A stretch of 64,000 nt of DNA from Stappia stellulata (GTDB taxonomy: Bacteria; Pseudomonadota; Alphaproteobacteria; Rhizobiales; Stappiaceae). Where the stretch lies: the NCBI RefSeq assembly GCF_020176715.1, contig NZ_JAIVMF010000004.1, positions 62,001 through 126,000 of the forward strand, given 5' to 3'. Positions 7,484 through 14,772 of the stretch are shown one piece after another (within the stretch, counting starts at the first letter, position 1; every line of letters starts with the position of its first letter). A program made the position numbers and the translations under genes. The notes beneath the pieces are model-generated. The model was given only the letters and a program-made list of their open reading frames with translations, made no database searches and was not told the origin of the DNA.

Positions 7484-8455
7484 TCATTGCTGCGCGCTGC
7501 GGGCGAGTTCGATGAGCCGCGCCTGACGCTTTTCGAAGGCGGCCCAATAGGCCTCGAGTTCATCCGCGGCCATGAAGTTCGATTCCAGCGACAGGGCGGT
7601 CAGCCGGTCCTGGAACTCCGGCTTGGCAATCACCGTCTTGATGGCGTTCGAGAGGATCTCGACCGTCTCCGCTTTCATTCCAGCCGGGCCGATGACCGCG
7701 AAGGACGAGGGCGCGGCGACGTCGATCTGCTGGTCGCGCAGGGTCGGCAGGTCGGGAAGAAAGGCGGTGCGGCGCTCGCCGAAGAAGCCGATGGCGCGCA
7801 TCTTGCCGGCCTTGATGTGGGGGATAGTGGTCTGTGTGCCGTTGATTGCCACATCCACGTCGCCCGCGAGGAGGGCGGCAACCAGCGGCGCCGCGCCATT
7901 GAAGTGGACGAAAGCGAATTGCACGCCGGCGATGTCTTCCAGCGCGATGCCGGGCAGATGCCCGTTGCTCATCAGGCCGACCGTGCCCATCCGGATCGTG
8001 CGCGGCTTCTTGCGGGCCGCCTCGACGAGGTCGTTGACGCTCTTGTACGGGCTGTCCGCCTGCACCGCGAGAAGGTTGGCGCCGGAGATATAGTGGGCGA
8101 TCGGGGTGAAGCTGGAGCGGTCATAGGGGGCCTGCCGTGCCTCGTCCACATAGGTCATCACCAGCGAGGGCAACGAGGCGAGCGACAATGTATGGCCGTC
8201 GGGCTCGGCCTGCGACAGCGCCGTGCTGCCGATCTGGGTGGTGGCGCCGGGCCGGTTGACGACCTCGAAGGAAACGCCGAGTTCCGGCTCCAGGAATTCC
8301 GCGAGGGTGCGGGCGCTGACGTCGGTGGTGCCGCCCGGCGAGAACGGCACGATGATCGTGATCGGCTTGTCGGCGTCCGGAAAGGCTGCGGCCGTCGCCG
8401 GCGCGAAGGACCACAGAGCCGCCGCAAGTGCGAGCCCCTTGAAAAAATTGCGCAT
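7484..8455 (-). CDS. tctC: TTT-system periplasmic binding protein, Bug/TctC family
   Basis: The 323-residue protein has a signal peptide (MRNFFKGLALAAALWSFAPA, then ATAAA) and the Bug-family ligand motif PFSPGGTTDVSAR, followed by VVNRPGATTQIGS, which contact a carboxylate group of the ligand in known structures. It is first in the operon. The start at 8455 is supported by GGGAGGAGAC just upstream. The gene is preceded by two AGTGTCGACA operator-like sites and followed by a hairpin. Confidence 0.92.
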   Translation of the reverse strand: MRNFFKGLALAAALWSFAPATAAAFPDADKPITIIVPFSPGGTTDVSARTLAEFLEPELGVSFEVVNRPGATTQIGSTALSQAEPDGHTLSLASLPSLVMTYVDEARQAPYDRSSFTPIAHYISGANLLAVQADSPYKSVNDLVEAARKKPRTIRMGTVGLMSNGHLPGIALEDIAGVQFAFVHFNGAAPLVAALLAGDVDVAINGTQTTIPHIKAGKMRAIGFFGERRTAFLPDLPTLRDQQIDVAAPSSFAVIGPAGMKAETVEILSNAIKTVIAKPEFQDRLTALSLESNFMAADELEAYWAAFEKRQARLIELARSAQQ

Positions 8456-8524
8456 GGTGTCTCCTCCCAAATGCGTGACGACGAAGTCGGTTATGACAAG
8501 TGTCCGCAGGGCCAAGTGTGACAA

Positions 8525-8640
8525 AGTGTCGACACTAGAGTCAACCAATTTGAATTATCAGCAAAATAAATTCGTTTTTCGCGAAATATACGCGAATTTT
8601 CGAGGGTTATTCGTCAAGAATTTGAAATTCTGTCGACACT
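8525..8640 (-). promoter_or_regulatory. Promoter/operator region of the TTT operon with two GTGTCGACA sites
   Basis: AGTGTCGACACT (8525-8536) is a perfect 12-bp palindrome, and TGTCGACACTTTTGATGG occurs at 8631-8648. The AT-rich segment between them is the likely promoter. Closely similar sites lie before the amidohydrolase operon (13188-13205) and the tautomerase gene (13473-13490). The centre yGT-N2-ACr is compatible with a GntR-type repressor, but none is encoded nearby, so the regulator is unknown. Confidence 0.6.
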
Positions 8641-8664
8641 TTTGATGGAGGCGATGGCGAGCGA

Positions 8665-10671
8665 CTAGAGCGCCATGCCGGTTGCGTGTCCGTCGCCGGT
8701 GGCCGACAGAAGGTCGCCGGGCGTCCTGCAGTCTCCAACAAGATGGAGCTCTATTCCCGCTTGCCGCAGCGGCCCTGCCAGGGCGTCGTTCGGCGCTTTC
8801 GGTGTGGCATAGGCCAGAAACGCGATGTCCTCGATGACGCCGGTGCGCCCGGAATAGACATTCGCATACTCCAGCCGGGCGTCCTCGATCGCATCGCTCC
8901 ACAGCGGTTCGGCAAGCGTCACGATGTCGATCGGCTTGTGCGCCAGGCGCCTCAGGATTCCCTGCCGGGCCACGATCCAGAGCTCCGAGGCGACCGCGTC
9001 GCGCGGGGTGACCAGGACGACCCGGTCGAAAATCTCCGCCAGCGCTTCCACTGCGGCATAGACGCCGTCGGACTGGTCCATGTCGTGGATCACGGCGGTG
9101 CCCGGTTGCCGGCCCGGATGCCGCAGGACGTCTTCCATGGCGCGGTGGAGATCCGGCACCAGCTCCTCCGCTCGCATCTGCGGCGGGATCCAGTCGGGCG
9201 CGATGGCGGTGGCGCCGGTGGCGAGAACGACGGCGTGCGGGTCAAGGGCGAGGATATCGCCGGCATTGGCGGCAACGCCGAGTTCGATCCTTGCGCCCGC
9301 GCGCAGGGCGGCGGTGTGCTGATAGTCATAGATGCTGGTGATGGTGTCGCCGCCTGGAAGCCGCGCCCGCAACCTGGCTTTCCCGCCGACCTCCGCGCCC
9401 GATCCAAAGACCGTGACGTCATGTCCGCGCGCGGCCGCGAGCCATGCGGCCTCCATGCCGGCAATGCCCGCGCCGACCACCACGACGCGCTTGCTTCGTG
9501 GCGCCGGCTTCGGCCTGAAGTCCACCTCGTCGGGCGCGGCGACGCGCGGATTGTTCACACAGCTCAAGGCGCGCTGGAGCAGCGTGCCATAGCCCCAGCA
9601 GGTGTTGCAGGACAGGCAGTAGCGGATTTCCTCCGTGCGCCCGGCGGCCGCCTTGTCGAGCCATGCGGGATCGGCCAGAAGCGCCCGGCCGACGGCAACC
9701 AGGTCGGCCTCTCCGGCGGCGAGCAGGCCCTCGGCTTCCGCGGGATCGGTGACACGGCCAAGCGCCATGGTCGGCACACCCTTGCAGCTCTTGCCCAGTT
9801 GGCGGTGCAATTCGCGATAGGGCACCGGCGGTCCGTAGCGGTCGGGCAGGTGCATTTCCAGCGAGCGCGCGTGCGAGCCTTGCGTGAAGCACATGTAGCT
9901 TGCAAGGCCCGTGGCGCCCAGCCAACCGGCGATGGCGGCGGCCTCCTGCATGCCGATGCTGCCCGCGACGCCGTCGTCGCCCGGCAGTTTCAGGCCGAGG
10001 ATGAAATCCGCGCCGCAGGCCGTGCGAATGGCTGTCATCAGCTCGCTCAAGAGCCGCGTGCGTCCCTCCAGGTCTCCGCCATAACCGTCCTCGCGCCGGT
10101 TCGAGTGCGGCGACAGGAACTGGTGGAACAGATGGCCGTGCCCGGCCGAGATCTCGACGCCGGCGAAACCGTAGTCCTGCAGCCGTGCCGCGCCTTGCGC
10201 GAAATCGTCAATCATCGCGCCGATTTCCGAGGCGCTCAGCGCATGCGGAACGCTCCAGCTCAGGTCGTCCGGCAGGACGGAGGGCCCGATCGGTTGCCCG
10301 ATGCGGGCGCGCACGTGGCGTCCGCGCCCGGGATGCTGCACCTGCGCCAGCAGAAGACTGTCATGCGCCGTGATTGCATCCACCCAGCGGCGAAATCCGT
10401 CGGCATTTGCCGGATCGCCGACCTGCACCTTGGGCTGGTCCGCTTGCGAGGGCAGCATGGCCAGCGGTTCCGAAACGATCATCGCCGCGCCGCCAGCGGC
10501 CCGGTTCGCATAATAGCGGATCAGCCGGTCGGTGATCAGGCCCTTCGCCTGCATCCGGGTTGTCATCGAGGCGTGAACAAGCCGGTTGCGCAGCGTTTTC
10601 CCGGCGAGTTGAAACGGGCTTTGCAGGATCGGATAGGCGATCCCGTCGTGGGATCCGGTCACGTCGCTCAT
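8665..10671 (-). CDS. NADH:flavin oxidoreductase, 2,4-dienoyl-CoA reductase-like (OYE-NAD(P) fusion)
   Basis: The 668-residue protein has the FadH/trimethylamine-dehydrogenase architecture. Residues 15-340 form an old-yellow-enzyme TIM barrel with the active-site-type segment GVEISAGHGHLFHQFLSP. A cysteine cluster YCLSCNTCWGYG plus a later SCVNNP near residues 350-370 would hold a 4Fe-4S centre. A GAGIAGMEA dinucleotide fold begins near residue 397. The CxxCxxC spacing differs slightly from the usual CxxCxxxC. It probably reduces an activated C=C bond. It overlaps the upstream CobW-like gene by 4 bp (ATGA), so it is translated as part of the amidohydrolase operon. Confidence 0.88.
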   Translation of the reverse strand: MSDVTGSHDGIAYPILQSPFQLAGKTLRNRLVHASMTTRMQAKGLITDRLIRYYANRAAGGAAMIVSEPLAMLPSQADQPKVQVGDPANADGFRRWVDAITAHDSLLLAQVQHPGRGRHVRARIGQPIGPSVLPDDLSWSVPHALSASEIGAMIDDFAQGAARLQDYGFAGVEISAGHGHLFHQFLSPHSNRREDGYGGDLEGRTRLLSELMTAIRTACGADFILGLKLPGDDGVAGSIGMQEAAAIAGWLGATGLASYMCFTQGSHARSLEMHLPDRYGPPVPYRELHRQLGKSCKGVPTMALGRVTDPAEAEGLLAAGEADLVAVGRALLADPAWLDKAAAGRTEEIRYCLSCNTCWGYGTLLQRALSCVNNPRVAAPDEVDFRPKPAPRSKRVVVVGAGIAGMEAAWLAAARGHDVTVFGSGAEVGGKARLRARLPGGDTITSIYDYQHTAALRAGARIELGVAANAGDILALDPHAVVLATGATAIAPDWIPPQMRAEELVPDLHRAMEDVLRHPGRQPGTAVIHDMDQSDGVYAAVEALAEIFDRVVLVTPRDAVASELWIVARQGILRRLAHKPIDIVTLAEPLWSDAIEDARLEYANVYSGRTGVIEDIAFLAYATPKAPNDALAGPLRQAGIELHLVGDCRTPGDLLSATGDGHATGMAL

Positions 10672-11675
10672 GGGGTGTCTCCGGTCAGCAGGGCCACGCT
10701 GTCGGCGAGAGCCGCCCGGTCGGCGTTGCGTGCGATCAGCACCATCGTGTCGACGAGGGCCGGATCGACGGGCCAGGTGACGGGGCGGGGCGGATCGAAC
10801 AGCAGGCGCACGCCCTGGATGGTGCGGATGCCGCCGTCGTCGAAGGTCACGAACCCCTTGGTGCGCAGCAGTTGCTCGTTGAACCGCGTTTGCAGATGCG
10901 ACACCCAGGACGCATAGCCCGGCCAGCTCACGGGGGCGGGAACGGGCACGGCGCAGGCGACATAGCCATGTGCCTGAACGTGGGCATGAAGATGCGCGGC
11001 CGGATCGTGATCGGCGGACCTACATCCGGTGGCGGCCATCGGCAGCGCCTGCGGGCCGGCCAGCCCTGCTGTCAGCACGCAGCTTGCCTCGATTGCGCCG
11101 GAGACGGCCGTCAGCCGGTCGCAGCGCGGATTGATCGCTTGTGCGGCTGCCAGTGTCTGTGCCAGCGCCTCCGGCGCTGCGATGTCGCTCTTGGTCACGA
11201 TCACCCGGTCGGCCATGGCGATCTGCAGCCTGGCTTCCTCGAACTCCGCCAGCTGGGCGGCGCCGTGAAGGCCGTCGAGCGTGGTCAGGATGGCGGCGAG
11301 ATGGACGAAGCGGGAGACGAAAGTTCCGCCGGCAAGGGCGGTTGCGATCGGCCCCGGATCGGCAAGGCCCGTGGTCTCGACGACGACGCGGGCAAAGCGC
11401 GGGATCTCTCCGCGCTCGGCCTTGTAGTAAAGCGCCTCGAGCGTCTCCTCCAGCGATGTCGTCAACGTGCAGCAGATGCAGCCTGAATCGAGCAGGACCG
11501 TATTGCCTTCGTCTCCCTGGCTGACCAGGGCATGGTCCAGTCCGACCTCGCCGAACTCGTTGACGATAACGGCGGTGTCGGCAAAGCCCGGATGGCGGAT
11601 CAGGCGCGACAGCAGCGTCGACTTGCCGCTGCCCAGAAAGCCGGTGAGAATAAACAGGGGAATGGATGTCGTCAT
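10668..11675 (-). CDS. CobW/COG0523 family GTPase (metallochaperone)
   Basis: The 335-residue protein has a P-loop GFLGSGKST at residues 12-20, NEFGEVGLDH, and the metal-binding GCICCT motif at residues 65-70 that defines COG0523. A histidine-rich stretch (HDPAAHLHAHVQAHG) follows near residue 225, then the CobW C-terminal domain. Such GTPases deliver zinc or other metals to client enzymes. It sits between a cyclic amidohydrolase, which needs a two-metal centre, and a flavoprotein, so the amidohydrolase is the obvious client; that is inference. A much longer open frame continues upstream of 11675, but it runs antiphase through the amidohydrolase gene and is a shadow. Confidence 0.92.
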   Translation of the reverse strand: MTTSIPLFILTGFLGSGKSTLLSRLIRHPGFADTAVIVNEFGEVGLDHALVSQGDEGNTVLLDSGCICCTLTTSLEETLEALYYKAERGEIPRFARVVVETTGLADPGPIATALAGGTFVSRFVHLAAILTTLDGLHGAAQLAEFEEARLQIAMADRVIVTKSDIAAPEALAQTLAAAQAINPRCDRLTAVSGAIEASCVLTAGLAGPQALPMAATGCRSADHDPAAHLHAHVQAHGYVACAVPVPAPVSWPGYASWVSHLQTRFNEQLLRTKGFVTFDDGGIRTIQGVRLLFDPPRPVTWPVDPALVDTMVLIARNADRAALADSVALLTGDTP

Positions 11676-11716
11676 CGTCCGCGTTTTCTCCTGGCTTGGC
11701 TGGGGGAGGACCGGTT

Positions 11717-13075
11717 TCAACCGCGGGCGAGGTATCGGCCCGACGGGGTGTCCCGCACGTCTTCGGCGATGGAGCCGTCGCGGGCGATCAGGCGGCCGCG
11801 CAGGAAGGTCATGACCGGCCACCCTCTCAGGGTGCGGCCCTCGAAGGGGGAGTAGTCGGCAAAGCTTTCCAGCCTGGCCGGGTCGACCTGCCGCTCCAGG
11901 TCGGGGTCGACCACCACCAGGTCCGCGTCCCGGCCGACGGCGATCTGCCCCTTGGCGGACAGGCCGTAGAGGCGCGCCGGATTGGCCGAGGTCAGGGCGG
12001 CGATCCGCTCGATCGGGACGCCGCGCGCATGGTGGCCCTCGTGGATCAGCAGCGGCAACAAGGTGGCGACGCCGGGCAGGCCCATGGTCGCGGACCAGAT
12101 TTCCGTCTTGGTCTCGCGCTTGCGGGCGACGTGATCGGTGCCGATCGTCGTCACCGTGCCGTCCATCACGCCGTCCCACAGGGCATCGACATCGTCCTGG
12201 CTGCGCACCGGCGGGTTCACCTTGGCCAGCGGGCCGACCTCGGCGTCGCAGGTCAGCGAAAGATAGTGCGGACAGGTCTCGACGCTCATCGGCACGCGCG
12301 AGCGGCGGCGATGGCGGCGGGCTTCCTCCAGCGCCTCGCGGCTCGACAGATGCACCACATTGACCGGGCATCCGGTCTTGTCGGCGAAATAGCCGACCTT
12401 GTGCACGTTCTCCGCTTCCAGGAAGTCGGGGCTTTGCGCGTCCCAGGCGGCAAGGTCGGCGCGGCCCGCACGGCGGAGCGGATCGCGCAGCACGGGGATT
12501 ACCTCGACGTTCTCGCAGTGCACGCCGAGCACGCCGCCCGGCACCTTCAGGGTCTCCAGCATGGCGTGGTAGAGCAGCCCGTCGTCGATCTCGGTGAAGC
12601 CCTTGGAAAGCCCGGCCTGGCCCTTGTACTGGAGGTAGAGCTTGTAGGAGGTGATCCCGAAGGCTTTCGCGCATTCGACCAGCGTCTCGACATGCAGGCG
12701 GTGGGTGATCCCGAGATGGAAGCCGACGTCGATGCAGCTTTGTCCAAGCGCCAGATCGCGCTCTCCCGGCAGCGCGTCGCGCGGGTCGGCGGAGCGATGA
12801 AACGACAAGACGCTGGTCACGCCGCCAAGCGCCGCGGAGCGGGCCTCGGTGAGAAAATCGGTCTCCAGGGAGCCGTAGCCGAAGTGAACATGCGGGTCGA
12901 CCAGTCCCGGCATCAGCCACAGGCCGCCGCAGTCCACCGTTTCCGCCGCCGGGAGGGTCGCGTCCGGCGCGAGAATTGCCGCGATGCGGCCGTCCTTCAC
13001 CCCCACGGCTCCCGGCGTCACGCCGACATCCGGGAGAACCAGGCGGGCATTGTGCAGGAGCAGGTCGAGGGTCAT
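11717..13075 (-). CDS. Cyclic amidohydrolase (dihydroorotase/hydantoinase/allantoinase family)
   Basis: The 452-residue enzyme keeps the full metal centre of the superfamily: HVH (His62, His64), SYKLYLQY with the lysine that becomes carbamylated (Lys145), HCEN (His186), HLSS (His242) and GTDH (Asp314). It would open a cyclic amide ring such as a hydantoin, dihydropyrimidine or a related lactam/imide. The exact ring is not readable. It is first in an operon with the CobW-like GTPase and the flavoprotein, and shares an operator-like site with the TTT importer, so the importer probably brings in the substrate or a relative. The insertion YKGQAGLSKG after the lysine is unlike PyrC and argues against a pyrimidine-biosynthesis role. 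Confidence 0.88.
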   Translation of the reverse strand: MTLDLLLHNARLVLPDVGVTPGAVGVKDGRIAAILAPDATLPAAETVDCGGLWLMPGLVDPHVHFGYGSLETDFLTEARSAALGGVTSVLSFHRSADPRDALPGERDLALGQSCIDVGFHLGITHRLHVETLVECAKAFGITSYKLYLQYKGQAGLSKGFTEIDDGLLYHAMLETLKVPGGVLGVHCENVEVIPVLRDPLRRAGRADLAAWDAQSPDFLEAENVHKVGYFADKTGCPVNVVHLSSREALEEARRHRRRSRVPMSVETCPHYLSLTCDAEVGPLAKVNPPVRSQDDVDALWDGVMDGTVTTIGTDHVARKRETKTEIWSATMGLPGVATLLPLLIHEGHHARGVPIERIAALTSANPARLYGLSAKGQIAVGRDADLVVVDPDLERQVDPARLESFADYSPFEGRTLRGWPVMTFLRGRLIARDGSIAEDVRDTPSGRYLARG

Positions 13076-13584
13076 GAAAGGGCTCTTGGTGTCTTGCGAA
13101 CCGGAGGCGGTCCGTCGTCCGGGGCCGGGCCCGCCCGCGCGGACGGGCGTCGGGGGCAGGGATCACGGCGATCAGGCTACCCTCAATTGTGTTGACACTT
13201 TTGAAGAGCTGTCAAGCGACTTGGCACAACCGGGTGTCCCGTCTTCTCTCCGTGTGCGCCTCCGGGCTCCGGCGCGGGAGGCGGGGCAACGTGTTGCCTT
13301 CCCGCGATCGAAGCTTCCGAAATTCTATCAATTTGTTGATATAAATAACTTATTTTCCTACGCGCCATACTGTCTGCGATGGGGGATGTCAGGTTTCTTC
13401 AGGTGGGAGCCTTCGAGCGTCTTGTCTGCGGGTGTCGGTGCCGCAGGGGCCGCGTTTCGTTCGATCCGTTTAAGTGTTGACAGTTTAGTGCCGGCGACGC
13501 AGGCTGGCCGCGCAAATGTTGATGAAGTCTGGGGCCGCGCCCCTGCGGGTGCGGAGTCCCGGCAATCCTTGGGAGGAAAAGACC
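13076..13584. promoter_or_regulatory. Divergent promoter region, amidohydrolase operon / tautomerase gene
   Basis: This stretch of 509 bases holds no gene. It carries TGTGTTGACACTTTTGAA at 13189-13206 and AGTGTTGACAGTTTAGTG at 13473-13490, both matching the sites before tctC. It also has an AT-rich core with the palindrome TATCAA-TTTG-TTGATA (13326-13341). GGGAGGA at 13571-13577 is the ribosome site of the tautomerase gene. Confidence 0.6.
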
Positions 13585-13794
13585 ATGCCAATCGTGACCG
13601 TTGCGATCCCCGAAGGGGTCTATACGCGCGAGCAGAAGGACACGCTGATCGGCGAACTGACCGATGCGATCGTGCGGGTCGGAGGCGAGAAGCAGCGCGC
13701 GATCACACGGGTGATGATCCAGGACTATCCGGAAGGAAACTGGGGATCGGGCGGCAAGACCTTTGTCCGCACGCCGCCCACCGGCGGCGACTGA
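13585..13794 (+). CDS. 4-oxalocrotonate tautomerase family protein
   Basis: The 69-residue protein begins MPIVTVAIPEG. After removal of Met, Pro-1 becomes the catalytic base of the tautomerase superfamily. The length and the later RVMIQDYPEGNWGSGGK (an Arg and the conserved loop) fit the small 4-OT group that works as a hexamer. The ATG at 13585 follows GGGAGGA and exposes Pro-1; the in-frame upstream ATG at 13516 would bury it and is rejected. It is divergent from the amidohydrolase operon and shares its operator-like motif, so it probably handles an enol/keto intermediate of the same pathway. Confidence 0.88.
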   Translation: MPIVTVAIPEGVYTREQKDTLIGELTDAIVRVGGEKQRAITRVMIQDYPEGNWGSGGKTFVRTPPTGGD

Positions 13795-13965
13795 CGGCGA
13801 CTGACGGCGCCGCCTGACGCAAGGCGGATTTGGGTTCCTGGCCTCGAGCGACGGTCCGCGACGGGGCCTTGTGCGACGGGCCGCGCGTGTCCGCCGCGCT
13901 GATGCCCTTTTTTCCGAGACCCGCTGTCACGCCGGCAAGACCCACAGCGCGCCGGCGCCAGCGCC

Positions 13966-14002
13966 GCGCCCGCTTGATCCCCTTCTCTTTTCAAGCGGGC
14001 GC
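13966..14002. terminator. Hairpin between convergent genes
   Basis: GCGCCCGCTTGA (13966-13977) and TCAAGCGGGCGC (13991-14002) are perfect 12-bp arms around a pyrimidine-rich 13-base loop, between the tautomerase gene and the HAD gene. There is no long T-run. Confidence 0.65.
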
Positions 14003-14039
14003 GGACATCGGGGGGGGCGCCCCGCATCCGTCACGTCGG

Positions 14040-14762
14040 TCAGGAGTTGGCGGTTGCCGCCGCAAGCGCCTCCGGCAGATCGGCGATGCTTTCCAGGCAA
14101 AGATCGGCATGTGGGGCAAGCTCCTCGCGCGTGCCCGTGCCGGTGAGCACGGCAACGCGCAGGCCCGCTCGCGCCGCGCGGGCCATCTCCAGGTCGTGCA
14201 GGTTGTCGCCGACCATGGCGATCTGCGCGGCCGGGACGCCGGTCTGGTCGCTGAAGGCGGTGAGCATGCCGGGGCCGGGCTTGTAGCCGAAGCCGGAATC
14301 ATAGCCGGCAATGAAGGCAAACCGCTCGCTCAGCCCGACGGTTGCGACGAAGCGGGCGATGGCGCCCTTGCTGTCGGAACTGGCGATCCCGAGCAGGAAT
14401 CCCCGCCGGGCAAGCCCGCCGACGGTTTCCGCAAGCCGCGGCACGGCAACGGCCCGCGCGGCGTTTTCGGTGAAGCGCCGGTCCAGTTCCGCAATCAGCT
14501 CTCCGAGTGGGAGAGACACGCCTGCTGCCCGCCACGCCTCGGCGATCTCGGCGGTGTTGCCGGCGGCATAGAGGCTGCCCGAACGGGTCTTTTCCGTCAG
14601 CGGATCGAAGCCCGCCACCGTCATCAGCCTTTCGGCAAATTCGGGATCGCCGCCGGCGGCCCAGCTCGCCGTGCTGCGGTTGACCGGGGCCCAGCTCTTG
14701 TCGAAGTCGAGCAAGGTGCCGTCCTTGTCGAACAGGACGGCACGGATGTGCGGAAATGCCAT
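14040..14762 (-). CDS. HAD-family phosphatase (phosphoglycolate phosphatase-like)
   Basis: The 240-residue protein has HAD motif I FDKDGTLLDF (Asp12 nucleophile, Asp14), motif II LGIASSDSKG, and the C-terminal VGDNLHDLEMA that binds Mg. The cap insertion is helical, as in phosphoglycolate phosphatase. It is the last gene of an ABC importer operon, overlapping close behind the permease gene. A phosphatase coupled to an importer suggests that the imported compound, or its first metabolite, is a phosphate ester. It lacks the inserted lysine context of phosphonoacetaldehyde hydrolase as far as I can judge, so a phosphonatase role is not supported. Confidence 0.85.
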   Translation of the reverse strand: MAFPHIRAVLFDKDGTLLDFDKSWAPVNRSTASWAAGGDPEFAERLMTVAGFDPLTEKTRSGSLYAAGNTAEIAEAWRAAGVSLPLGELIAELDRRFTENAARAVAVPRLAETVGGLARRGFLLGIASSDSKGAIARFVATVGLSERFAFIAGYDSGFGYKPGPGMLTAFSDQTGVPAAQIAMVGDNLHDLEMARAARAGLRVAVLTGTGTREELAPHADLCLESIADLPEALAAATANS

Positions 14763-14772
14763 GAATGCGGAC

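Noticed and set aside
8686-10917. 743-residue open frame on the plus strand
   Set aside because: It is opposite the flavoprotein gene, which has intact motifs throughout. The plus-strand frame shows only GC-driven composition.
11676-13166. Apparent long N-terminal extension of the CobW-like protein, forming an 832-residue frame
   Set aside because: The extra ~497 residues run out of phase on the same strand through the amidohydrolase gene, are Arg/Pro-rich and match no family. The P-loop protein starts cleanly at 11675.
14040-14762. HAD protein as phosphonoacetaldehyde hydrolase (phnX)
   Set aside because: The neighbouring importer resembles aminoethylphosphonate systems, but the protein looks like phosphoglycolate phosphatase and no AEP transaminase is present.
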